From NCBI GenBank assembly GCA_039707465.1, contig CM077648.1:15517119-15581118 (forward strand): a stretch of DNA of 64,000 bases, given 5' to 3'. How positions within the stretch are numbered: the stretch's first letter is position 1; each line of letters starts with the position of its first letter. A program made the position numbers and the translations under genes. The notes under the pieces are model-generated. The model did no database searches. It saw only the letters and a list, made by a program, of their open reading frames with translations, and had not been told where the DNA came from. The DNA is from Rhabdophis nuchalis (taxonomy: Eukaryota > Chordata > Lepidosauria > Squamata > Natricidae). This document shows positions 46,601 through 54,545 of this stretch, piece by piece.

Positions 46601-48423
46601 ATTTATGTTAAGTAACCACTTCTCATATTAAGAAAACCTAACTTCAGCTCATGAAAAACGCAAAAGTGTTTTATCACAAAAGATTAACTGGTTTCAACAA
46701 AAACCAGTTATTTTTAATTTCAACAAAATTAAAAATAATAATGCAGGTTGTTGAAATTAATATTGTATATATCTGAGGCAGTATATTATTTAAGTCTTCT
46801 TGGTACTTTATCATCCATTTTGCACTTTATTTGTAAAACACCATGGATATTCTTTGTAGAAAAGTGGAGTACCAGAGCTACTTTGGTCTAATGGTTAAGG
46901 CACCAGGCTAGAAAACTAGAGACTGTGAGTTATAGTTCCACCTTAGCCATGAAAGTCACTCTTTCTCAGCCCAAACCACTCACAGAGTTGTTGTTGTTGT
47001 GGGGAAAACTCAAGGAGAAAGATGCACTGGATAAGTTTGGCACCTTGAGTTACTTTTAACTCAAGGTGGCAAATTACTACCACATTCCTCCCTTCGACCT
47101 GTCCGCTCTCACAGAGTTGGCCTTCTCAGGGTGCCGTCAGCCGGTCAATGCCAACTGGCGACCCCCAGGGGAAGAGCCTTCTCTGTGGCGGGTCCGACAC
47201 TCTGGAACGACCTTCCCCCCGATATCCACACCATCACGGACCTACGACTCTTCCGTCGGATGGTAAAAGCTCATTTCTTTCATCTAGCCGGCCTGACATA
47301 GACTAGGGAATATTTTAATTTGTTGTTTATGGGTTTTTAACTATTTATTCAATTTTAGCACAGTTATATTGGTTTAATTGTTTTTAAAATTTTGTATATT
47401 GTGGGGTTTTATTTTTCTGTGCACCGCCCTGAGTCCCTTTCTGGTGAAATGGGTGATATATAAATTGAAAATAAACTAAACTAAACTAAACTAAAAATAC
47501 TAAAAGCAGGATACAGATAACTAATAACTCATACTGATCTAATACCGTGTTTCCCTCAAAATAAGACAGTATCTTATTTTCTTTTGACCCCCCGAAATAA
47601 GCACTTGGCCTTATTCTGGGGAGGTCTTATTATTTTTGAGGTGTAGGAGGCGGTGAGCATGGTCACCTCATGGCTGCTGCTGTGTTGCAATATTTTCGGG
47701 GAAAGACTTATTTTCAGGGGTTTATTTTAGCACATGCGCTGAAAAGCCCGATTGGACTTATTATCCAGGTAGGTCTTATTTTCAGCGAAATTGGGCAATT
47801 CCATGCTAGCTCGGGAATTCTGGGTGTTGAAGTCCACAGGTCATAAAAGGGCCATAGTTCCCCACACCCCTGTGTTAAGAGCTTCTGAAAATACCACCCT
47901 CCAGCCTTGTGTAAGAAAGGAAAATCGTTGCGGATCTTATATTATCAGTATTGTAGATATTCCTCATGAAAGCAGAGTGGCCTTTGATGGTTTCTCTTGT
48001 GGACTTTTCCAGTTTGATTCCCAAGATGTGTCCGATGAAGTGGACAGCACCCCAGATGACGAGAGCCACGAAGATGCTAAAGCCCGTTCTCTGGAAAGCC
48101 AGGAAAGAGACGACAAAAGTGGCCAGAGGGACAGCAATGAAGTCCACAGTGCATCCCATGACATAAGTCTAGAGGACCACAGCCCAGAGAAACCCGAGAG
48201 TGTGGAGGACAGCAGTGACCACAGCAAAGCTGCCCTTTCCCTTGAAAGCACTGAAAGCAAAGAGCAGAAAAAAGATCACAGTGAAGAACTCCAACAGTTA
48301 GACAGCAATCCTGATGACACCAGCAACCAAACTTTGGAAAGCGCTGAGAGTCACCACAGCGCTGAAGACCACCACAGCGTTGAGCATCACGATAGCGTTG
48401 AGGACAATGAGGTCATCCTCTAA
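40527..48423 (+). CDS. SPP1: osteopontin (secreted phosphoprotein 1), complete gene, 333 aa
   Basis: SPP1 encodes a secreted acidic phosphoglycoprotein of the SIBLING/SCPP family that binds calcium mineral and integrins in bone and other matrices. Coding exons are 40573-40626, 40721-40771, 42305-42517, 44064-44108, 45355-45582 and 48013-48423. All introns are phase 0 with GT-AG ends, giving 333 residues. In order: signal peptide (1-18), short SxE segment (19-35), His-rich repeats (36-106), small acidic exon (107-121), Asp-rich tract then RGD (175-177), and a Ser/Glu/Asp-rich C-terminal exon with one N-glycosylation sequon (NQT, 302-304). The C-terminal SNQTLESAE and the final NEV-x-x ending, plus the SKSR after the signal peptide, match chicken osteopontin as I recall it. 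Many S-x-E motifs are Golgi-kinase (FAM20C) sites. Single-base errors could alter details, but the identity is firm. Confidence 0.93.
40721..40771 (+). CDS. SPP1: SPP1 exon 3 (17 codons)
   Basis: Acceptor CTTCTTAAAG|ATC after a pyrimidine-rich tract; donor AGACAT|GTAAGT. It encodes ISKSRHHDDSMSAESRH, including an SxE phosphorylation motif (SAE). Intron 2 before it is only 94 bp. Confidence 0.9.
41624..42240 (-). mobile_element. CR1 LINE 3' fragment in SPP1 intron 3, with inserted LINE tail
   Basis: The reverse strand encodes RRATKMIRGLETKTYEEQLP and LELRRNFLTEQ, typical CR1. An antisense L3-like LINE tail (about 41735-41895, 'cgcccttctccttgttagga') interrupts it. Confidence 0.8.
42305..42517 (+). 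CDS. SPP1: SPP1 exon 4: histidine-rich SxE repeat exon (71 codons)
   Basis: Acceptor GTTGTTGTAG|GAC, donor CAACTG|GTATGC, phase 0 on both sides. Twenty of 71 residues are His. The first half is an AHAHHHRHH / SHEH stretch. The second half is four exact copies of the 8-residue unit SQESPEHH (24-bp units at 42401-42496) and a partial fifth ending in SQESSQL. Each unit has two S-x-E motifs (SQE, SPE). Chicken osteopontin has a His-rich stretch at this place, but I do not recall this tandem repeat there. The long ORF in another frame (42267-42542) is a shadow. Confidence 0.88.
42401..42496 (+). repeat. SPP1: 24-bp coding minisatellite in SPP1 exon 4
   Basis: Four tandem 24-bp units differing at a single base (the third unit ends CATCAC), then a partial unit to about 42507. 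The unit is a multiple of three, so copy number can change without frameshift. Confidence 0.95.
42892..43126. mobile_element. non-autonomous hAT element in SPP1 intron 4, 235 bp
   Basis: Starts CAGAGGTGGGTTCCTAC, ends GGAACCCACCCCTG. An exact TSD CCTTGTGG lies at 42884-42891 and 43127-43134. TGCGCATGCGC occurs at 43044-43054. Confidence 0.92.
43128..43320 (-). mobile_element. tRNA-derived SINE with Bov-B-like tail, antisense, in SPP1 intron 4
   Basis: Reverse complement of the 28209-28437 SINE: 'gcccttcctgtcaccaatgc', 'aggatcaaactcacagc', 'gagggctccacctctgggcc'. Confidence 0.75.
43571..43966. mobile_element. MITE, ACAGGTAGTCCTC family, full length, in SPP1 intron 4
   Basis: Left end 'acaggcagtcctcaacttac', right end 'gttcaggactacctgta'. 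Confidence 0.82.
44064..44108 (+). CDS. SPP1: SPP1 exon 5 (15 codons)
   Basis: Acceptor TTTCATTTTCAG|AAC, donor CAACAG|GTCAGT, phase 0. It encodes NSQSLEDWDEITEQQ, an acidic exon with an SxE motif (SLE). It corresponds by position and size to the small SSEE-bearing exon of other osteopontins. Confidence 0.85.
44214..44583. mobile_element. non-autonomous hAT element in SPP1 intron 5
   Basis: Starts CCAGTGGTGGGATTCAG, ends GAATCCCACCACTA. Flanks CTGACCCC (44206-44213) and CTGACCTC (44584-44591), one mismatch. It lies about 105 bp after exon 5. Confidence 0.75.
44918..45052. mobile_element. palindromic hAT MITE (hairpin family) in SPP1 intron 5, 135 bp
   Basis: Arms are near-perfect inverted repeats around 'ccagccagcatagctggctg'. 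An exact TSD GTTTAGGA lies at 44910-44917 and 45053-45060. It lies about 300 bp before exon 6. Confidence 0.93.
45062..45120 (-). mobile_element. tRNA-derived SINE head, antisense, in SPP1 intron 5
   Basis: 'gattcgaactgcctgcagta' and 'gcattctaaccactgcgcca' resemble an inverted tRNA-like promoter region. Too diverged to be a tRNA gene. Confidence 0.6.
45355..45582 (+). CDS. SPP1: SPP1 exon 6: Asp-rich tract and RGD (76 codons)
   Basis: Acceptor TTTTTCTTGCAG|ACT, donor GGAAAG|GTAAAT, phase 0. It opens with a Ser/Asp/His-rich calcium-binding tract (HEDDDDHSD...DESDES), then a TDTPTEAP segment, then SRGDV. The RGD (codons at 45514-45522) is the integrin-binding site. The segment after it reads VPSNIFRARVD where birds and mammals have an SV-x-YG-x-R motif and a thrombin-cleavable Arg. 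The Arg (FR|AR) is kept but the SVVYGLR-type motif is not. Confidence 0.92.
45901..46031. mobile_element. palindromic hAT MITE (hairpin family) in SPP1 intron 6, 131 bp
   Basis: Near-perfect arms. TSD CTTTAAAA (45893-45900) versus CTTCAAAA (46032-46039), one mismatch. Same subfamily as 9937-10072. Confidence 0.9.
46872..47062 (+). mobile_element. tRNA-derived SINE in SPP1 intron 6
   Basis: A-box-like 'tggtctaatggttaaggcac', B-box-like 'gtgagttatagttccacc', then 'ctttctcagcccaaaccact' and an internal GTT run. It is a different SINE family from 28209. Confidence 0.7.
47063..47500 (+). mobile_element. CR1/L2-clade LINE fragment (L3-like) in SPP1 intron 6
   Basis: The text 'cattcctcccttcgacctgt' through 'catctagccggcctgacata' is a frameshifted ORF2 end, followed by the family 3' UTR and an ACTAA-type tail. 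Confidence 0.8.
47543..47792. mobile_element. inverted-repeat MITE (GTTTCCCCGAAAATAA family) in SPP1 intron 6
   Basis: Second copy of the element at 11570-11815. A half-copy of the hairpin hAT family follows at about 47800-47875, 140 bp before exon 7. Confidence 0.65.
48013..48423 (+). CDS. SPP1: SPP1 exon 7: acidic C-terminal exon (136 codons and stop)
   Basis: Acceptor GGACTTTTCCAG|TTT and stop TAA at 48421-48423. It encodes a Ser/Glu/Asp/His-rich stretch with numerous SxE motifs (SLE, SQE, SVE, SAE, STE) and one sequon (NQT). The end (SNQTLESAE...EDNEVIL) is the most recognisable part. The open frame continues upstream into intron 6 (from 47791), but the pyrimidine-rich acceptor and the loss of acidic composition mark the exon start. 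Confidence 0.92.
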   Translation, partial: FDSQDVSDEVDSTPDDESHEDAKARSLESQERDDKSGQRDSNEVHSASHDISLEDHSPEKPESVEDSSDHSKAALSLESTESKEQKKDHSEELQQLDSNPDDTSNQTLESAESHHSAEDHHSVEHHDSVEDNEVIL

Positions 48424-48551
48424 AAGGGTAGAGTAAGAGACCGATGCTTATCTGAGGGAGTTCTCCAGACTTTTTGCATGTAAGGGCCCAACTAAGATCA
48501 AAGCCCAACTCCTCCATCACCACCAGTGTTTTTGTTTTGATGAGTTGCAAA

Positions 48552-48582
<31 letters not shown>

Positions 48583-49020
48583 AGGGCAACGCAACTTTGA
48601 CTTGAATGTTCGCTCCCAATTATATACACACAATTCGGATTTCAGGCCGTAGCAATTTGTAACTAGCAGCCACTGTAAGCAATGCTGCCCGGTCCTGTTC
48701 ATGCTTATTTGGCAGTTGATCTGATAGCTCTTCAGTAGAATTTGCTCCAGATAAACATGCTTAGGATGTTAGTGTTTAAATGAACAATAACAGTAGTCAT
48801 GATGATTAGAGAATATTAATGCCCTTCTCGGTGCATAAGTCCTGCTCTGTCTCACAGTCGCTTGCTCTGAAGGAGAGAGGAAAAATGCATGGGGAAAATC
48901 TAGTTTTGCATTCCCACTGATTTTTGTGTATCTTACAATGCTGTACTTCTGAAATGTTTAATATTGCAGTGTATATTTTGTTGACAGTTGTGAGTTAAAT
49001 AAAGTGACAAAACTTTAGAC
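48424..49020 (+). other. SPP1: SPP1 3' UTR
   Basis: About 0.6 kb from the stop codon to just after the polyadenylation signal, with a GA microsatellite at 48555-48584. The 3' end is inferred 15-20 bases past the signal. Confidence 0.75.
48998..49003 (+). terminator. SPP1: SPP1 polyadenylation signal AATAAA
   Basis: Canonical AATAAA about 575 bases after the stop, followed by T/GT-rich sequence (49020-49030). Confidence 0.8.
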
Positions 49021-49303
49021 CTTTTGTGTAGCGGTCTTGATGGGCTCTTGGGTTAGTCGTATGGGCGAGCTCTAGTGGCTGAAGAGAGTACTTTTAAAGT
49101 TATCCGGACAATACAGGTAGCCTTGGACTTATAACAACAATTGGGACCAGAATTTCTGTTGCTAAGCAAAGCAAGCATTGAATGAACCACGCCCGATTTT
49201 ATGACCCTTTTTGCTATGGTTAAACAAATAACCGCAGCTGTTAAATGAAATGAATCGCGTGGCCAGCTGGTTGGAAAGGTGGCAAATGGGCAATCACAAA
49301 ACC

Positions 49304-49690
49304 CAGGGGTGGGTTTCGAAAATTTTAGCAAGGAGTTCTCTGCCCCGTTGCTGGGTGGGCGTGGCCATGGTGGCTGCAACCTAGTTGGCCTCCTGCACTG
49401 GGAGGGGTGTCATTTTGCCCTCCCCAGGCTCCGGAGGCCCTCTGGAGCGGGAAACTGGCCCAATTCTGGTCTTCCAGAACTTCCAGTAGGCCCGTTTTTC
49501 ACCCTCCCCGAGCCTCCGCGTGCGCCCTGCACTTACCTGCATCAAAATAGGCCACATGGGGACTCCTGGGAGGGGAGGGGCAGGGTGGGCAGGGCCAGCC
49601 AGGAGTGGGATTTGGGGGTTCTCCAAACTGCACAGAATCTTAGCTAGAGGTTTTCCCGAACCTCTGCAAACCCCCAGTGGCCCACCTCTG
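49304..49690. mobile_element. hAT-type element nested in MITE
   Basis: Starts CAGGGGTGGGTTTCG, ends GGCCCACCTCTG. TSD not clean. The interior shares the 'ctccccaggctccggaggcc' segment with 110-820. Confidence 0.65.
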
Positions 49691-49784
49691 AACCCCTGGA
49701 CACTGGCAAATATTGTAAATACATCCTGGTTGCCAAGTGCCCAGATTTTGATCATGTGACTATGGGCGCTGCGTTGTCATAGCC

Positions 49785-50005
49785 ACGGCCAGGAACGTCA
49801 ATCAACCTATAGACGAGCGCTGATTGGTTCTGGCGCGACTGCAGTCTGGCGGGAAGATTCTGGGCTTCCCATTGCTTAACTGTCTTGACAGCCGACTATA
49901 AAAGGGCTGTCAGTTTATAAGTTGTTCGTTCGTTTAGTGTTAAATAAATAGTTGTTGCGGCAGAGCTGTCTCCGCGTTTTACCTCAGGGCACAGGCTATA
50001 GCAAT
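49785..50005 (+). mobile_element. probable solo LTR
   Basis: TATA-like 'ctataaaaggg' (about 49897) and a 'taaataaata' polyadenylation region (about 49942-49951) in LTR order. The overall plan resembles the LTR at 19139. Ends and TSD are not resolved. Confidence 0.5.
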
Positions 50006-50469
50006 GGGGATCTTGCGTTGATCATACTGTAGTTATAAGGACCAATCAGGAGTCACTTTATTCAGTGCTAGTAACTTCCAACAGTAGCTAAAGGCTGAAA
50101 CTTGGAGACAGCCTCTAAAGCTGAGGTCCCCAATTCCAGTTCGTGGACTGGTCCAGGGCATGCCAAAAACCAGGCCGCGCACACAAGTGAAGTTGCAGCA
50201 CACAAAACCACAGTCTCTCCAGTCCACGAAAAAGGCTCTCTCCATAGAACCAGTCCCGGTGCCCAAAGGATTGGGGGCCACGGTAATTAACGCCAGTCTG
50301 TTCAATAGCGTCTCTGAGCAGATATAATTTCTCAAAACCTGTGATTTGGTCTATTGATCTGCATAGCTGATATAAGATCTGGCAAGTCTTAAGGAATCTC
50401 TGTCCTGGTTACTACAACAAACCATTTGGTGTAAACCCAACCAGTTATATATTCAACCATTTTTGGTTA

Positions 50470-51064
50470 CCGTATTCTTCGGAGTATAAGACGCACCCTT
50501 TTCCCTCAAAAAAGAGGGTGAATATTCTGGGTGCCTCTTATACACTGAATACAGCATTTTTGGCCTCCCGAAACCCCACCTCCTTGGCAAAAATGGACAT
50601 GCAGAGGGTTTGGGAGGCTTACAAAGTGCTCTTGGGGGCTGGGAAGGGCAAACATGAGTGGAAAATGGGCTGTTTCCCCTCCTCAGCTTCCAGGAACACT
50701 TTTTCAAAAAATGGCCCATTTATTTTAAGTGGCCCATTTTTTGCTCCTTTTTGGCCCTTGCTCACCCCCAGGACCACTCTACAGGACTCCCAAAGCCTCT
50801 GCATGTCTTTTTTTTTTAAAATGAAATCCACCCATTTTTGCGAAAAATGGCCCATTTTTTGCTCATTTTTGGGGAGGGCAAGTCTCCAGGAACACTCTAC
50901 AAGCCCCCCGAATGCTCTGCATGCATTATTTTTTTTTGCAGAAAATAATGTGTGCAGAGGGCTTGGGAGGCATGCAGAGTGCAGAAACATTTTTTTTTAA
51001 TTACCTGTTCAAAATCATAGTGCATCTTATACTCTTGTGCGTCTTATAGTCAGAAAAAGATGGT
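50470..51064. mobile_element. Tc1-like MITE, long copy
   Basis: Left end 'taccgtattcttcggagtat', right end 'cttatagtcagaaaaagatggta'. The interior has several 'ttgggaggcttacaaagtgc'-type near-repeats. Confidence 0.7.
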
Positions 51065-51609
51065 AATTCAGCCTGGCTGTCTGCAATGTATGGGTCGATT
51101 CTGTTGGTAGACCTATCTTCATCTTTCTTCAGACTGGGATTTTCACACATGTGGGAGTACAAATCCTATTAACAAGCACCCAACATTAAGACATCTGAAT
51201 GTGCTTGTTATGGCAGGTACAGTGTCCAATGAATTACACCTTATGGGCAGAAAGCAGAATATTCACATTCCATGTGTCAAGAGTCTCGTTTCCCCCATCT
51301 TTTATTCATATATACTCCTCATTTACACATCTGCTGTTTCATTCCAGACAACACATCTGTGGTATGTAGATAGCCGCACTGATTCCCAGCATTGCCCGGA
51401 TATTTATTTATGCTAATCCTGTTTTAGGCAGGAAAAGGAATAATTATATCTATAGCGTCAAGTTCTTACAATAACTGCATAGCCCAGGCAAAAATGCAGC
51501 ATGGCTTAGCTGAGAAATTCTGGGAGTCAAAGTCCACAAGTCTTATATATCTATATGTCAAATCACAGTATTTTTGACAGTGATCGTCTGCATTTTGGAT
51601 TCACGTTCT

Positions 51610-51610
<1 letters not shown>
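51065..51610. other. mostly unrecognised intergenic DNA
   Basis: A half-copy of the hairpin hAT family lies at 51505-51545 ('attctgggagtcaaagtcca'). Nothing else recognised. Confidence 0.35.

Positions 51611-51611
<1 letters not shown>

Positions 51612-51662
<51 letters not shown>
51612..51662. repeat. GT dinucleotide microsatellite
   Basis: About 25 perfect GT units. It runs straight into the start of a hAT-type fragment ('ttgggttcctactggttcgg', to about 51702). Confidence 0.95.
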
Positions 51663-51663
<1 letters not shown>

Positions 51664-51702
51664 GGGTTCCTACTGGTTCGGACAGGTTTGGCCGAACCAG
51701 TA

Positions 51703-52365
51703 TTTTATTTATTTTTTATTTTATTACATTTATATCCCGCCCTTCTCCACAGAGGACCCAGGGCAGCGCACAGGAAATTTAAAAAATATACAAAATAGAA
51801 AATGAATAAATAATTTAAAATATATATTAAATAATCCCAATCCTATGCTAAAACCAATTATTTAAAACCCAATTTAAAACTTTTCTAAAAGTCCCCATGG
51901 GAGGTTAGGCTAGGCCGGCTTGATGAAAAAAGTATGTCTTTAGACATTGGCGGAAGAGGCGGAGGTCGGTGATGGTCCGGAGTTCAGGGGGTAGGTCGTT
52001 CCAAAGGGCAGGGCCTACCACAGAGAAGGCTCTTCCCCTGGGTGTCGCCAGTCGGCATTGTCCGGCCGACGGCACCCTGAGAAGGCCCTCTCTGTGGGAG
52101 CGTATCGGTCTAAGGGATGTATGGGGCAGGAGACAGTCTCGCATATAACTAGGCCCCGAGCCATGGAGCGCTTTAAAGATGGTCGTCAAAACCTTGAAGC
52201 GCACCCGAAAGACCACAGGAAGCCAATGCAGCTCGTGCAGGATTGGTGTTATATGGGAGCTTCGGTGGCTCCCGTAATTACCCGCGCGGCTGCGTTTTGG
52301 ACTAGCTGTAGCTTTCGAGTGCACCTCAAGGGAAGCCCCATGTAGAGAGCATTACAGTAGTCGAG
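51703..52365 (-). mobile_element. CR1/L2-clade LINE fragment (L3-like), antisense, longest copy
   Basis: The reverse strand encodes LDYCNALYMGLPLRCTRKLQ, LQLVQNAAARVITGA, LHELHWLPVVFRVRF and ends HFFHQAGLA-like, with one frame break around 52250-52320. It is followed on the left by the antisense 3' UTR. Confidence 0.88.
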
Positions 52366-52720
52366 ACCAGTAGTGGTTTGGCGGCCTGGGTCACTGGAAA
52401 CGGAAACAACCCAGGCCTGCCACGCCCCCCAAACCGGCACCACCATCTTGTTTTTCAGTTCTGCACATCCACAGAATTCTAATTGCACTGTGCATGCGTG
52501 TGCAACGCACATTAAGAACGCATGCACGAAGAGCGCAAATGGGCAAACCGGCAGTAGTGCCAGCCGGAACCCACCCCGGTGTCTGTCTGTGTGTTCCAGC
52601 ATTACTTTTGACTTGACATTATGGACATAATTCATTCCTTTTCCTGTCTAAAACAGGATTAGCATAAATAAATATCCAGGCAATGCCGGCTTATCAGCTA
52701 GTCAACAATAAAAACAATAA
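52366..52720. mobile_element. hAT-type fragment and unclassified repeat
   Basis: 52367-52580 begins 'cagtagtggtttggcggcct' and ends 'gccggaacccaccccgg'. 52583-52720 repeats the family at 18383-18760. Confidence 0.5.
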
Positions 52721-52986
52721 ACAATAAATTTGTCCTTTTCACAGAGTTGTTCTGGTTCCTTGCACCTGACGCTTCAGTCTCCTATGCATTCCACTACAGG
52801 AGCCTTTTCACCTTATTGCTTTCTTCAAAATCTTTGTTGCAATTTTTATACCACTCAAAACAGATGCAATTCTTTTCCCTTTATCACTATCCAGATTTGA
52901 GGAACTGCCACCTAGAAGAGGGGGTCGACCTATTTCCCAAGGCAAGCAATGGATGGAAACCAACTCAGGAGAGAAGCACCCTAGAC

Positions 52987-53620
52987 AGTGGTGAAATTCA
53001 TTTTTTTTAACTACCAGTTTGTGGTTGTGGCTTGGTGGGCATGGCAGGGGAAGGATACTGCAAAATCTCCATTCCCTCCCCACTCCAGGGGAAGGATACT
53101 GCAAAATCTCCATTTCCTCCCCACTCCAGGAGAAGGATACTGCAAAATCTCCATTCCCTCCCCACTCCAGGGGAAGGATACTGCAAAATCTCCATTTCCT
53201 CCCCACTCCAGGAGAAGGATACTGCAAAATCTCCATTCCCTCCCCACTCCAGGGGAAGGATACTGCAAAATCTCCATTTTCTCCCCACTCCAGGGGAAGG
53301 ATACTGCAAAATCTCCATTCCCTCCCCACTCCAGGAGAAGGATACTGCAAAATCTCCATTCCCTCCCCACTCCAGGAGAAGGATACTGCAAAATCTCCAT
53401 TCCCTCCCCACTCCAGGAGAAGGATACTGCAAAATCTCCATTCCCTCCCCACTCCAGGAGAAGGATACTGCAAAATCTCCATTCCCTCCCCACTCCAGGA
53501 GAAGGATACTGCAAATCTCCATTCCGTCTCCACTCCAGAAGAAGGATACTGCAAAATCTCCATTCCCTCCCCACTCTCGGGCCAGCCAGAGGTGGCATTT
53601 GCTGGTTGATTAAACATGCC
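52987..53620. mobile_element. hAT-type element expanded by an internal 41-bp minisatellite
   Basis: Starts CAGTGGTGAAATTCA, like the complete element at 53728-53917. The segment present once there is here repeated 13 times. The right terminus is lost: after 'ccagccagaggtggcatttg' the sequence departs. Confidence 0.7.
53051..53580. repeat. 41-bp minisatellite, ~13 copies
   Basis: Unit starts (aaggatactg) fall at 53051, 53092, 53133, 53174, 53215, 53256, 53297, 53338, 53379, 53420, 53461, 53502 and 53542. The spacing is 41 bp except one 40-bp unit. Units differ by a few substitutions (ggg/gag before aagg, cattcc/catttc). The unit has no stop in most frames, producing long ORFs on both strands that are artefacts. 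Confidence 0.97.
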
Positions 53621-53727
53621 TTACCTTAGGAAATAAACCAATACCAGCAACACAAATCACACCCCAAAAAGCTCTTCAAAACATTACAATCCTTTATACA
53701 CACATTAAAGACTCTCCAGATCTGAAC

Positions 53728-53917
53728 CAGTGGTGAAATTCAAAATGTTTTACTACTGGTTCTTGGTGGGTGTGGCAGGGGAAGGATACTCCAAAATCCC
53801 TATTCCCACCTCACTCTGGGGCCAGCCAGAGGTGGTATTTGCTGGTTCTCCGAACTACTCAAAATTTCCGCTACCGGTTCTCTAGAACCTGCCAGAACCT
53901 GCTGAATTTCACCCCTG
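53728..53917. mobile_element. non-autonomous hAT element, 190 bp, single-unit sibling
   Basis: Starts CAGTGGTGAAATTCA, ends TGAATTTCACCCCTG. An exact TSD ATCTGAAC lies at 53720-53727 and 53918-53925. It holds one copy of the segment amplified at 53051-53580. Confidence 0.92.
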
Positions 53918-54209
53918 ATCTGAACCCATCAGTCATGGCTGGCAACAACATATACAAAACATATAAAGATTGTCTCACCCTACAGGATGAGAAGATGGCA
54001 TTGCCTCCCAGACTCAGTGCAAACCCTCAAGGCAAATCATGCCCACAAAGTCTTAGATTTCTGTATAAATATTTCCAAAACTGTTTAAATGTGGCCACCT
54101 TTGAGAACAGAACTCTTGCTGTCAAATACATTCTACTTCCACTTTAAGCAGTCATCCTGTGCTCATTTACCTGGCACCAGAATGGACCAGAAGTTCTATA
54201 CAATAGAAT

Positions 54210-54545
54210 AGGGGTGTCAAACACAAGACCTGGGGGCTGGATCTGACCCAAGGGGTGCTTAGACCTGGTCCACGGGACTGCCCTGGAAGCAGCAAAGGAC
54301 TGGCCCATGGTGCCTCTACTAGCAGCCCCCCACCCACCCCGATCTACATTTTTGCTGGCAGAGGATTGCAGGCGACTGTCGCAACCAAAAATGGAGATCG
54401 GATGGCAGAGACCTTGGGACACCACAGGCGCCCCCGAAATGAGTGACGTCGAGCTGGCCACGCCCACCCTGACTACACCCACCCTCCCCCGAGGTCAAAC
54501 ACAACTATGATGCATCCCTCAATGAGATCGAGTTTAACACCCCTG
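54210..54545. mobile_element. non-autonomous hAT element, GGTGTCAAAC family
   Basis: Starts 'taggggtgtcaaacacaaga', ends 'gagtttaacacccctg'. Same family as 3820-4687 and 63039-63419. Confidence 0.7.

Larger units (their letters stand above)
49110..50100. mobile_element. MITE, ACAGGTAGTCCTC family, broken by a hAT element and an LTR
   Basis: Left end 'acaggtagccttggacttat' at 49113. Family interior resumes at about 49700-49785 and again at about 50010-50100. The interruptions are a hAT element (49304-49690) and an LTR-like segment (about 49785-50005). Confidence 0.65.

Noticed and set aside
53051..53580. Regularly spaced repeats resembling a CRISPR array
   Set aside because: The repeats are directly adjacent with no unique spacers and this is vertebrate DNA. 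It is a minisatellite.
52808..53629. Long ORFs on both strands (up to 269 codons) of PFPPHSRRRILQNLH / EILQYPSPGVGREWRF repeats
   Set aside because: They are readings of a 41-bp minisatellite. 41 is not a multiple of three and all frames stay open, so open frames carry no coding information.
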